Source: Chryseobacterium arthrosphaerae (GTDB lineage: Bacteria; Bacteroidota; Bacteroidia; Flavobacteriales; Weeksellaceae). Taken from it: a DNA stretch of 64,000 nt. Numbering within the stretch: position 1 is the stretch's first letter; each line of letters starts with the position of its first letter. Positions 19,052 to 26,551 of the stretch are shown here, one piece after another. The translations under genes were made by a program, and so were the position numbers. Under the pieces are notes generated by a model, which saw only the letters and a program-made list of their open reading frames with translations, was not told the DNA's origin and did not search any database. The DNA is taken from positions 558,001 through 622,000 of the forward strand of contig NZ_MAYG01000012.1 of assembly GCF_001684965.1 (NCBI RefSeq), in the 5' to 3' direction.

Positions 19052-20365
19052 TTATTTTGAGATGGTCTTTCTTCCTATACTTTTATAATGAAATCCGTTT
19101 TGTTCGGGGATTTCCAGCGGATACATATTTCTGCCGTCAAAAATGACCTTGTTCTTCATTTTTTTAGCCATAAGTTCAAAATTAGGATTTTTGAATTCAG
19201 GCCATTCTGTTGCAATGAACAATGCGTCCACGTCTTCCAGTGCATCATACATTCCTTTGGCATACTGTATCTGATCTCCGAGTAACTTTTGAACATTACT
19301 TTCTGCAACGGCATCATAAGCTACAATTTGGGCGCCTTTTTCCAGTAATAGTGCAATATTATCCAAAGAAGAAGCTTCTCTGATGTCATCTGTATTAGCC
19401 TTAAAAGCCAGTCCCCACATGGCAATTTTCTTTCCTTCGATATTTCCGCCAAAGTATTTTTCAATTTCAGAAACTAAAATGACTTTCTGGGTGGTATTTA
19501 CTTTTTCAGTGGCTTCAAGAATCTGGAAATTGAAATCTTCCTGTTTGCCGGATTTTATAAGCGCTTTTACATCTTTAGGAAAACAGCTTCCTCCGTATCC
19601 GATCCCGGGAAATAAAAATCTGTGCCCGATTCTGTCATCGCTACCCATTCCTAGTCTTACTTTATCCACATCCGCCCCTACTTTTTCACAGTAATTGGCA
19701 ATTTCATTCATAAAGGTAATCTTTACAGCTAAAAATGAGTTGGCCGCATATTTGGTGAGTTCGGACGATTTTTCATCCATGAAAATGATCGGAATTCCGG
19801 TGTTGGTAAAAGGCTGGTAGATCTTAGACATAATATCCTTTGCCCTTTCTGAGCTTGCCCCTACCACCACTCTTGACGGGTTCATAGAATCCTCCACCGC
19901 AAAGCCTTCTCTGAGGAATTCAGGATTGGAAACAACATCAAAAGCAATTTTTGTTTTAGCGGATATGGTTTCCCTTACTCTGTCTGCGGTTCCTACCGGA
20001 ACGGTACTTTTATTAACGATGACTTTGTATTCGGTCATCATCTCTCCAATATTATTGGCAACCTGAAGTACATAGGAAAGATCTGCTGATCCGTCTTCTC
20101 CCGGAGGAGTGGGTAAGGCCAGATAGATGACCTCACTTTTATCTAATGCTTCCTTCAGATTGGTGGTGAAAAATAATCTTTCAGACTGGATGTTTCTCAG
20201 AAACATTTCTTCAAGGTTCGGCTCATAGATGGGAACAATGCCGTTTTTCATACCTTCTACTTTCTTTTCATCAATATCAACACAGTATACTGAATTGCCA
20301 AGTTCTGCAAGCGTAGTTCCTGTAACTAGTCCTACATAACCTGTTCCTACAATCGTTATATTCAA
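19052..20365 (-). CDS. ugd: UDP-glucose 6-dehydrogenase
   Basis: 437 residues, standard length. It oxidises UDP-glucose twice with NAD+ to UDP-glucuronate. The N-terminus MNITIVGTGYVGLVTG binds NAD, EFLREGFAVED is a family mark, K in ITFMNEIANYCE lies in the central domain, and the catalytic Cys is C261 in GYGGSCFPKDV. The start codon is TTG (20363-20365), chosen because the Rossmann strand begins at once and no in-frame upstream ATG fits. First gene of its unit; a TATTTTTG element lies upstream on the same strand. Confidence 0.96.
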   Translation of the reverse strand: MNITIVGTGYVGLVTGTTLAELGNSVYCVDIDEKKVEGMKNGIVPIYEPNLEEMFLRNIQSERLFFTTNLKEALDKSEVIYLALPTPPGEDGSADLSYVLQVANNIGEMMTEYKVIVNKSTVPVGTADRVRETISAKTKIAFDVVSNPEFLREGFAVEDSMNPSRVVVGASSERAKDIMSKIYQPFTNTGIPIIFMDEKSSELTKYAANSFLAVKITFMNEIANYCEKVGADVDKVRLGMGSDDRIGHRFLFPGIGYGGSCFPKDVKALIKSGKQEDFNFQILEATEKVNTTQKVILVSEIEKYFGGNIEGKKIAMWGLAFKANTDDIREASSLDNIALLLEKGAQIVAYDAVAESNVQKLLGDQIQYAKGMYDALEDVDALFIATEWPEFKNPNFELMAKKMKNKVIFDGRNMYPLEIPEQNGFHYKSIGRKTISK

Positions 20366-20390
20366 AATGTTTGTTTTAAAATTCTAAAGA

Positions 20391-20398
20391 CAAAAATA
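20391..20398 (-). promoter_or_regulatory. Putative promoter -7 element of ugd-rfbB-rfbA
   Basis: The minus strand reads TATTTTTG, a match to TAnnTTTG, 25 bases before the ugd TTG start. No clear -33 element is seen. It lies back to back with the rimP promoter in the 213-base divergent region. Confidence 0.5.
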
Positions 20399-20472
20399 AT
20401 AAAAATACTTTCACTTACTCCTTTAATTTATTGTAAATGAATCCTTCTCTATTTACTTGATAATAAGATTAT

Positions 20473-20503
20473 TTTGTGTTTTTAGAAAAAAAGCGTATAT
20501 TTG
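20473..20503 (+). promoter_or_regulatory. Promoter of rimP-nusA-infB (Bacteroidetes -33/-7 type)
   Basis: TTTG at 20473-20476 and TATATTTG at 20496-20503 are separated by 19 bases, an almost ideal fit to the Bacteroidetes sigma-A consensus (TTTG, 19-20 bases, TAnnTTTG). The start of transcription should fall near 20509, just at the beginning of the leader hairpin. Confidence 0.75.
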
Positions 20504-20508
20504 CAATG

Positions 20509-20565
20509 GATTTACGGAAAAAATGGGAAGGCTTCGCAAGAAAGCCTTTTTTCGTACTGTAAATC
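20509..20565 (+). promoter_or_regulatory. Structured leader hairpin before rimP (possible attenuator)
   Basis: Outer arms GATTTAC (20509-20515) and GTAAATC (20559-20565) are perfectly complementary. Inside them AAGGCTT (20528-20534) pairs with AAGCCTT (20542-20548), and the latter runs into TTTT. A-rich and T-rich strands between could extend the helix. The inner stem plus T-run looks like an intrinsic terminator placed in the 5' leader, 14 bases before the rimP ATG. Confidence 0.6.
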
Positions 20566-20578
20566 AAGATAAAAATAT

Positions 20579-21046
20579 ATGGAGTTTAGAAAAAGAATTG
20601 AAGAATTATTAAATGAATTCCTTGAGACCAGAAAAGATCTGTTTCTGATTGATCTTAAAATTTCTGCAGGGGATGATATTACAGTGATTTTAGATGGTGA
20701 CCATGGAGTTTCATTGCAGGATTGCCTTGATGCAAGCCGTGCTATTGAATTCAATATGGACCGTGAAGAGCATGACTTCAGCCTTCAGGTAATGTCTGCA
20801 GGATTGAGCGAGCCATTGGTGACCCCAAGACAGTTCAATAAAAATATAGGAAGAGAGATTGAAGTAATGTTGGATGATTCTTCTAAAATTGAAGGGGAAT
20901 TGTCAAAAGTAGATGAGGAAAAGATCACACTTATTCTGCGCTACCGAAAACCAAAAGATATCGGAAAGGGAAAAGTGGATGTGGAAGAGGAGAAAGAGAT
21001 TTCTTACTCTGAGATCAAAAAAGCATTAGTAGTAATTAAATTTTAA
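20579..21046 (+). CDS. rimP: Ribosome maturation factor RimP
   Basis: 155 residues, normal for RimP. The N-terminal alpha/beta domain has LIDLKISAGDDITVILDGDHGVSLQDC, of which the central ILDGD-HGVSL part matches the conserved IDxxxGVxxxDC region; SAGLSEPL corresponds to the SPGLxRPL motif. The C-terminal SH3-like domain follows. It binds the 30S subunit and assists its maturation. First gene of the conserved rimP-nusA-infB operon, 17 bases before nusA. The promoter and leader hairpin directly upstream suggest control at the level of the leader RNA. Confidence 0.95.
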   Translation: MEFRKRIEELLNEFLETRKDLFLIDLKISAGDDITVILDGDHGVSLQDCLDASRAIEFNMDREEHDFSLQVMSAGLSEPLVTPRQFNKNIGREIEVMLDDSSKIEGELSKVDEEKITLILRYRKPKDIGKGKVDVEEEKEISYSEIKKALVVIKF

Positions 21047-21063
21047 AAAAGAAAAAAGAATAG

Positions 21064-22299
21064 ATGGATAATATAGCGTTGATTGAATCCTTTGGTGATT
21101 TTAAAGACGAAAAAGGGATCAGTAAGATTGATCTTATGGCAATTATTGAAGATTCACTGAAGACCCTTTTGAGAAAAAGGTTCGATTCAGATGATCATTT
21201 CGATGTGATTGTAAACCCGGATAAAGGAGATTTTCAGATATTTTTGAATAAAACTATTGTAGAGGATGAAATGTCTGAAGATGATGATTTGGAAATTGAA
21301 ATTTCTGAAGCAAAGAAGATTGATCCTACCTTTGAAGTAGGTGAGGACTTTACAATGGAAATTCCTGTTGCGCAGTTAGGAAGAAGAAACATTCTTACCC
21401 TTAAGCAGATTTTGGCAACAAAGCTTCAGGAGCACAATAATGCAATGCTGTACGAACAGTTTAGAGATAAAATTGGTGAAATCGTGGTCGGAGAAATCCA
21501 CCATATCCGTCACAAGCATGTAATTTTGCTGGATGATGAAGGAAACGAATTCATCTTACCAAAAGAAAACCAGATCCCATCCGATTTCTTTAAAAAGGGT
21601 GAGAATATCAGAGCTATTGTTGAAACAGTAGATTTTAAAGGTTCTAAACCACAGATTATTATTTCCAGAACTGCACCTAAGTTCCTTGAGAAGTTATTAG
21701 AGCTGGAAATTCCTGAGATCCAGGACGGAACCATTATCCTGAAGAAGGTAGTGAGAATTCCTGGTGAAAAGGCGAAGATTGCAGTAGATGCTTATGATGA
21801 CAGAATTGATCCTGTAGGAGCTTGTGTTGGGGTAAAAGGATCCAGAATTCACGGCGTTGTAAGAGAGTTGAGAAATGAAAACATCGATGTTATTCAGTGG
21901 TCTAAAAACCCTGAGATCTTGGTGAAGAGAGCATTAGGAAACGTTACCATTAACAAAATTGAAATCAATGAGGAGACCAACTATGCATTAGTATATACTC
22001 CGGTTGAAGAAATTTCTAAAGTAATCGGAAAACAAGGTCAGAATATCAGACTGGCTTCTTGGTTGACAGGATATGAGATTGATGTATACAGAGAGTCCAG
22101 CGAGGATGATGATGTTGAATTGAAAGAATTCAATGATGATATCGAGCAGTGGATTTTGGATGAGTTTAAGAAAGTAGGACTTACGACTGCAAAATCAGTA
22201 TTGGATAAAGAAACTGAGAGTCTTTTAAATATGGTTGACCTTGAGGAAGAAACAATTGAAGAGGTTAAACGTATTCTGAGAGAAGAATTTGAAGATTAA
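21064..22299 (+). CDS. nusA: Transcription termination/antitermination factor NusA
   Basis: 411 residues. Order: N-terminal RNA-polymerase-binding domain (1-~125), S1 domain (~135-200; GEIVVGEIHHIRHKHVILL), KH1 (DPVGACVGVKGSRI, ~255) and KH2 (ISKVIGKQGQNIRLAS, ~318). A short acidic tail follows instead of the two C-terminal AR repeats of the E. coli protein, as is usual outside Proteobacteria. It modulates pausing and termination. Lies between rimP and infB in the same operon. Confidence 0.97.
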   Translation: MDNIALIESFGDFKDEKGISKIDLMAIIEDSLKTLLRKRFDSDDHFDVIVNPDKGDFQIFLNKTIVEDEMSEDDDLEIEISEAKKIDPTFEVGEDFTMEIPVAQLGRRNILTLKQILATKLQEHNNAMLYEQFRDKIGEIVVGEIHHIRHKHVILLDDEGNEFILPKENQIPSDFFKKGENIRAIVETVDFKGSKPQIIISRTAPKFLEKLLELEIPEIQDGTIILKKVVRIPGEKAKIAVDAYDDRIDPVGACVGVKGSRIHGVVRELRNENIDVIQWSKNPEILVKRALGNVTINKIEINEETNYALVYTPVEEISKVIGKQGQNIRLASWLTGYEIDVYRESSEDDDVELKEFNDDIEQWILDEFKKVGLTTAKSVLDKETESLLNMVDLEEETIEEVKRILREEFED

Positions 22300-22378
22300 G
22301 ATTTTAGAAATAAATTTTAATAAACAGTAAAAAAGAAATACTTTAATTTTAAAAATTAAAAAACAGTAAATAATATAG

Positions 22379-25351
22379 ATGCCAAAAATTAGATTAAATA
22401 AAGCGGTTAAGGAATTCAACATTTCGATGTCCAGATTAGTAGAGTTTTTACAGTCAAAGGGTTTCGAGGTTGAAAGCAATCCTAACGCTCAATTGGAAGA
22501 ATCGGCATATTCTGCATTGGAGGCTGAGTTTGCTAAAGACGGCGAACAAAGAAAGGCTTCCCATGAGGTGGTGATCACTAAAGTTCCGGAAGAAAAACTG
22601 GAAATTGAAGAGAAGAAAACCCCTGAAGTGATAAGAGCTAAAGCAAATAAACCAGAAACTAGAATTTTAGGTAAAATAGACTTAGAGCCTAAGAAACCTG
22701 AAGTTGAAGAAACTCCTGCAGCTCCTGTGGCACCTGTGGCTACACCGGTTGAAGAGAAGAAAGAAGAAATTGTGAAAGAAGAGCAACCGGAAGTAAAAGC
22801 AGCTCCTGAAAAACAGGAATTTAAAGTTTTGGATAAAATTGATTTGTCTCAAATAGAATCTAGAAACAGACCTGTGAAAAAAGACAAACCAAAAATGGAG
22901 GAGAAAAAAGAAGAAGTAAAACCAGTGGAACCAGTGAAAGAAACTCCAAAGCCAGCTGTAGCGGAAGAGAAAAAAGTGGAAACTCCAAAAGTTGAGGCTG
23001 AGCCTGAATCGCAGGAACCACAGAAAATTGAGACGGTATATCAGAAACTTGACGGTCCGAAGATCGTAGGTGAAAAGATCGACCTTACTCAGTTTGCTCC
23101 AAAACCAGGTGCTGGTGCAAAAAAGAAAAGAAAGAGAATTGAAAAACCAGGCGGAGGTCAGAATAACCAGGGCCAGGGTGGAAACAATCAAAACTCTGGA
23201 AATAATCAAGGTGGACAAGGTGGAAACCGTCAGCACAATAATAACGGTGGACAAGGCGGAAACCGTCAGGGCCAGGGTGGACAAGGAAACCGTCCACAAG
23301 GTCAGGGAGGTCAAGGTGGAAACCGTTTCGGAAATAACCAGGGTGGCCAGGGCGGAAACCGTCAGGGTGGTCAAGGTGGTGGCTTCAAAAAAGGAGGCCA
23401 GAACAACAGACCTGGACAAAGAGTTATGCCGGTTGAATTAACTGATGAACAAGTTAAAAATCAGATCAAGGAAACCTTAGAAAAGCTTACTAATAAAGGA
23501 GGTAAATCTAAATCTGCAAAACACAGAAAGGATAAAAGAACTTTCCGTAGAGAACAGGACGAACGTCAGCAGGAGCTTGAAGCGCAAGACAGAACGCTTA
23601 AAGTAACCGAATTCATCACAGTAGGTGAATTGGCCAGTTTGATGAACGTTTCTCCAACTGAAGTAATCTCTGCCTGTTTCTCACTTGGCGTCATGGTAAC
23701 CATGAACCAGAGACTGGAAGCTGATACCTTATTATTGGTAGCAGATGAATTCGGTTATAAAATTGAGTTCTCTGATGCAGATCTTGAAGATACAGATGCA
23801 GAAGATGAAATCGATACTGAAGAAAGCTTAGTGTCAAGAGCCCCTGTAGTTACTGTAATGGGACACGTTGACCACGGTAAAACTTCATTACTGGATTATA
23901 TCAGAAAAACGAACGTAATTGCAGGTGAGTCCGGAGGGATTACCCAGCATATCGGTGCTTATAATGTGAAACTGGAAAACGGTCAGAGAATTACATTCTT
24001 AGATACACCGGGTCACGAAGCCTTTACGGCGATGAGAGCAAGAGGTGCTCAGATCACAGATATTGCGATTATCGTAATTGCTGCCGATGATGATGTGATG
24101 CCACAGACAAAAGAGGCAATTGCTCACGCACAGGCTGCGGGAGTGCCAATGATTATCGCGATCAACAAAGTAGATAAGCCGAATGCAAACCCTGACAATA
24201 TCCGTCAGCAGTTATCAGGTTTAAATCCGCCGGTTCTTGTAGAAGAATGGGGAGGAAATGTGCAGGCGCAGGAAATTTCAGCGAAGTTTGGTAATAATGT
24301 AGATGTATTGCTGGAGAAAGTTTTATTACAGGCAGAAATGCTTGAATTGAAAGCTAATCCTGATCGTTCGGCAAATGGAGTGGTTATCGAAGCATCTTTA
24401 GATAAAGGAAGAGGATATGTAGCAACAATGTTGGTACAAACCGGGACCTTAAGAGTCGGAGATTATGTAGTAGCAGGTAAAAACCACGGTAAAGTAAAAG
24501 CATTGCTTGATGAAAGAGGGAAAAACCTTGCGGAAGCAGGTCCTTCAATTCCTGCAACAATCTTAGGTCTGGACGGAGCACCTACAGCAGGGGATAAATT
24601 CCGTGTTTATACCGACGAAAGTGAAGGTAAGGCTATTGCCAATAAGAGAGAACAGCTACAGAGAGAACTTTCTATCAGAACGAAGAAACACACAACCCTT
24701 GAAGAATTGGGTAGACGTATTGCTTTAGGAGAATTCAAAGAATTGAATATTATCCTTAAAGGTGACGTGGATGGTTCTGTTGAAGCACTTTCTGATCAGT
24801 TACAAAGATTGTCAACAGAAGAAATCAGCGTGAAAATCCTTCACTCAGGGGTAGGACAGATCACTGAATCTGATATCAACTTAGCGGCAGCATCAGATGC
24901 CATCATCATCGGATTCAACGTAAGAGCCGGTGCGAATGCAAAAGAACTTGCAGACCGTGAGGAAATTGAGATCAGAACATACTCTGTAATCTATAAAGCT
25001 ATCGATGAAGTAAAAGAAGCGATGGAAGGAATGCTTTCTCCGGAAATTCAGGAGCAGGTAATTGGTAACGTTGAGATCCGTGAAGTATTCAAGATTTCTA
25101 AAGTGGGTTCAATTGCCGGATGTATGGTTCTTACCGGAAAAGTTACAAGACAGTCGAAAGTACGTCTGTTGAGAGACGGAATCGTGAAATTCGATGGAGA
25201 ATTGGAAAGCTTGAAGCGTTTCAAAGATGATGTGAAGGAAGTAACAAAAGGTTACGAATGTGGATTGAACCTGAAAGGGTATAACGATATCGAAATCGGA
25301 GATATTCTTGAAGTTTACGAAGAAGTAGCAGTTAAGAAAAAGTTGAAATAA
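22379..25351 (+). CDS. infB: Translation initiation factor IF-2
   Basis: 990 residues. The N-terminal IF2_N module ([19 protein letters not shown]) is followed by a long charged K/E/P-rich linker and a Gly/Gln/Asn-rich tract at about 257-350. A second IF2_N-like segment ([15 protein letters not shown]) precedes the GTPase. G1 is GHVDHGKT (495-502), G3 DTPGH and G4 NKVD; domains II-IV complete the protein. It brings fMet-tRNA to the 30S subunit. It ends 20 bases before a strong hairpin terminator. Confidence 0.98.
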   Translation: MPKIRLNKAVKEFNISMSRLVEFLQSKGFEVESNPNAQLEESAYSALEAEFAKDGEQRKASHEVVITKVPEEKLEIEEKKTPEVIRAKANKPETRILGKIDLEPKKPEVEETPAAPVAPVATPVEEKKEEIVKEEQPEVKAAPEKQEFKVLDKIDLSQIESRNRPVKKDKPKMEEKKEEVKPVEPVKETPKPAVAEEKKVETPKVEAEPESQEPQKIETVYQKLDGPKIVGEKIDLTQFAPKPGAGAKKKRKRIEKPGGGQNNQGQGGNNQNSGNNQGGQGGNRQHNNNGGQGGNRQGQGGQGNRPQGQGGQGGNRFGNNQGGQGGNRQGGQGGGFKKGGQNNRPGQRVMPVELTDEQVKNQIKETLEKLTNKGGKSKSAKHRKDKRTFRREQDERQQELEAQDRTLKVTEFITVGELASLMNVSPTEVISACFSLGVMVTMNQRLEADTLLLVADEFGYKIEFSDADLEDTDAEDEIDTEESLVSRAPVVTVMGHVDHGKTSLLDYIRKTNVIAGESGGITQHIGAYNVKLENGQRITFLDTPGHEAFTAMRARGAQITDIAIIVIAADDDVMPQTKEAIAHAQAAGVPMIIAINKVDKPNANPDNIRQQLSGLNPPVLVEEWGGNVQAQEISAKFGNNVDVLLEKVLLQAEMLELKANPDRSANGVVIEASLDKGRGYVATMLVQTGTLRVGDYVVAGKNHGKVKALLDERGKNLAEAGPSIPATILGLDGAPTAGDKFRVYTDESEGKAIANKREQLQRELSIRTKKHTTLEELGRRIALGEFKELNIILKGDVDGSVEALSDQLQRLSTEEISVKILHSGVGQITESDINLAAASDAIIIGFNVRAGANAKELADREEIEIRTYSVIYKAIDEVKEAMEGMLSPEIQEQVIGNVEIREVFKISKVGSIAGCMVLTGKVTRQSKVRLLRDGIVKFDGELESLKRFKDDVKEVTKGYECGLNLKGYNDIEIGDILEVYEEVAVKKKLK
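23140..23430 (+). repeat. Degenerate tandem repeat in the infB linker
   Basis: Imperfect short repeats built on GGTGGACAAGGTGGAAACCG-like units encode a Gly-Gly-Gln/Asn-Arg-rich tract of about 90 residues inside IF-2. The repeats are in frame. Such arrays can change length by slippage, so strains may differ here. Confidence 0.75.
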
Positions 25352-25370
25352 TACTTTTAACATATGATGA

Positions 25371-25399
25371 AACCCGGCGCCTCATTGAGGCGCCGGGTT
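25371..25399 (+). terminator. Strong terminator after infB, probably bidirectional
   Basis: A 13-bp perfect GC-rich stem (AACCCGGCGCCTC / GAGGCGCCGGGTT) with a 3-base loop, followed by TATTTTTTT on the plus strand. It lies between infB and the convergent gene at 25438-26118, so it can also help end minus-strand transcripts. Confidence 0.92.
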
Positions 25400-25437
25400 T
25401 ATTTTTTTACAATAACTTTTAATGTTTTCTTTTCTTC

Positions 25438-26118
25438 TTAATTCTGATTCATAAAGTTGACAAGCTTGATTAAATCTTCATCCCTGTCAAATTTTATTTT
25501 GTTGGATTTGCAGAAGTCATTTAAGCTATCTTTCTTATCCGGGAACAATTCAATGATGTCTTTTTGATTTCTCGGCTTCTTGATCAAACCTTTTTCCGTT
25601 TTAATGTAATATACAGCAGGTAAAGTTCTGAAGTTGGCAGGTCGCTCACTTGCGTATGAATTAGTAGCCGGTACAACATCTGTGAATTTGGTCTTGATCT
25701 TTTTATACAGACTGTTTTTGCCGTTCACCAATTCAAAAAAATACCCGTTTAGTTCATCCGAAGTCTGAAGCATTACGATGGTTTGTTTAGGAGAGGCAAT
25801 CTCAATCCTGGAGAAATCTGCCGTTTTTGGAAGTACCTGAACTTCTCCGTTTTTCTTAAATTCTACTTCATCAGTGTAGCTGTTATAACGTACAGGAACC
25901 TGCTCGTAATTAGCCGCAATTTTGGCATTGGAGAATTCTTTTCCAATATAGGGAGAGTCCCCTGCAATCTCTTCGTATTTAAATGTCTTACCCGTAGTAG
26001 ACTTGATTCCGTCAAATACCGACTGTGCTCCTGTAGCCCCATTTACTGAAAGTGTGTTCTGTGCAAAGCTTAAGGTAAAAGTAGCTAGAGCGAATGTGGT
26101 TAAAATTGTTTTTTTCAT
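25438..26118 (-). CDS. Secreted protein of unknown function
   Basis: 226 residues. It starts with a clear signal peptide (MKKTILTTFALATFTLSFAQ, cleavage likely after AQ), so the mature protein is exported. The rest is soluble and Lys-rich with no membrane segment, no Cys cluster and no motif I recognise. It contains many short beta-like stretches, such as VPVRYNSYTDEVEF and TIVMLQTSDELNGYFFEL. It is a single gene, convergent with infB and divergent from the SusC gene. A promoter-like element lies 33 bases before the start. Confidence 0.85.
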   Translation of the reverse strand: MKKTILTTFALATFTLSFAQNTLSVNGATGAQSVFDGIKSTTGKTFKYEEIAGDSPYIGKEFSNAKIAANYEQVPVRYNSYTDEVEFKKNGEVQVLPKTADFSRIEIASPKQTIVMLQTSDELNGYFFELVNGKNSLYKKIKTKFTDVVPATNSYASERPANFRTLPAVYYIKTEKGLIKKPRNQKDIIELFPDKKDSLNDFCKSNKIKFDRDEDLIKLVNFMNQN

Positions 26119-26150
26119 ACTCTAAATTTATGAATTTTTAGTTTTGGTTT

Positions 26151-26178
26151 CAAAAGTATAAAAAATATTATTTTCAAA
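26151..26178 (-). promoter_or_regulatory. Putative promoter of the secreted unknown (25438-26118)
   Basis: The minus strand reads TACTTTTG (-7 type, 26151-26158) with TTTG at 26175-26178, separated by 16 bases, slightly short of the usual 19-20. Confidence 0.45.
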
Positions 26179-26491
26179 GAGTTGATGAGTCTCTTTTTTT
26201 GCTTTAGCAGACATATTTTTTTAAATAATAGATAAAACAATAAAAATTGATATGATTTTTTTGGGTTTTGTCTTTAAAACGGCTATATGGCTGAAAATTA
26301 GAGCGATTGTAATTTAGATTTATTATAAATAATTTTTTTTCAGTTGATTAAAAAGTATTAAAACAAGCGTTTTGTGAAGTTTGTTTTAAATTTTAACAAT
26401 TAAATCAAGTTTAAAATTATGAATTTCTTTATATATGTAGTGCTGATGTTGTTATATTGTGAATATGTCCATAAGTTGTGAATGTGAAAAA

Positions 26492-26523
26492 TTTGCCAGT
26501 ATTAATATTTATTAACATATTTG
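26492..26523 (+). promoter_or_regulatory. Putative promoter of the first SusC/SusD pair
   Basis: TTTG at 26492-26495 and CATATTTG at 26516-26523 are 20 bases apart. The -7 element has one mismatch to TAnnTTTG. It lies 28 bases before the ATG. Confidence 0.45.
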
Positions 26524-26551
26524 CTCCTAAAATATATTAAAATTTGTTAAT

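Larger units (their letters stand above)
26119..26551. other. AT-rich intergenic region between divergent genes
   Basis: About 430 bases without a convincing gene. It carries a minus-strand promoter for the secreted unknown (26151-26178) and a plus-strand promoter-like element for the SusC gene (26492-26523). The central part is very AT-rich with long T and A runs. No RNA gene or riboswitch was recognised here, in contrast to the second SusC gene. Confidence 0.6.

Noticed and set aside
17007..20365. A dTDP-L-rhamnose pathway
   Set aside because: Only rfbA and rfbB are present; rfbC and rfbD are not seen, and fdtA/fdtB explain the use of the intermediate.
22682..23441. Long open frames on both strands across the infB linker
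   Set aside because: They are shadows of the repetitive, biased codons of IF-2; the proteins are low complexity and the IF-2 frame is certain.
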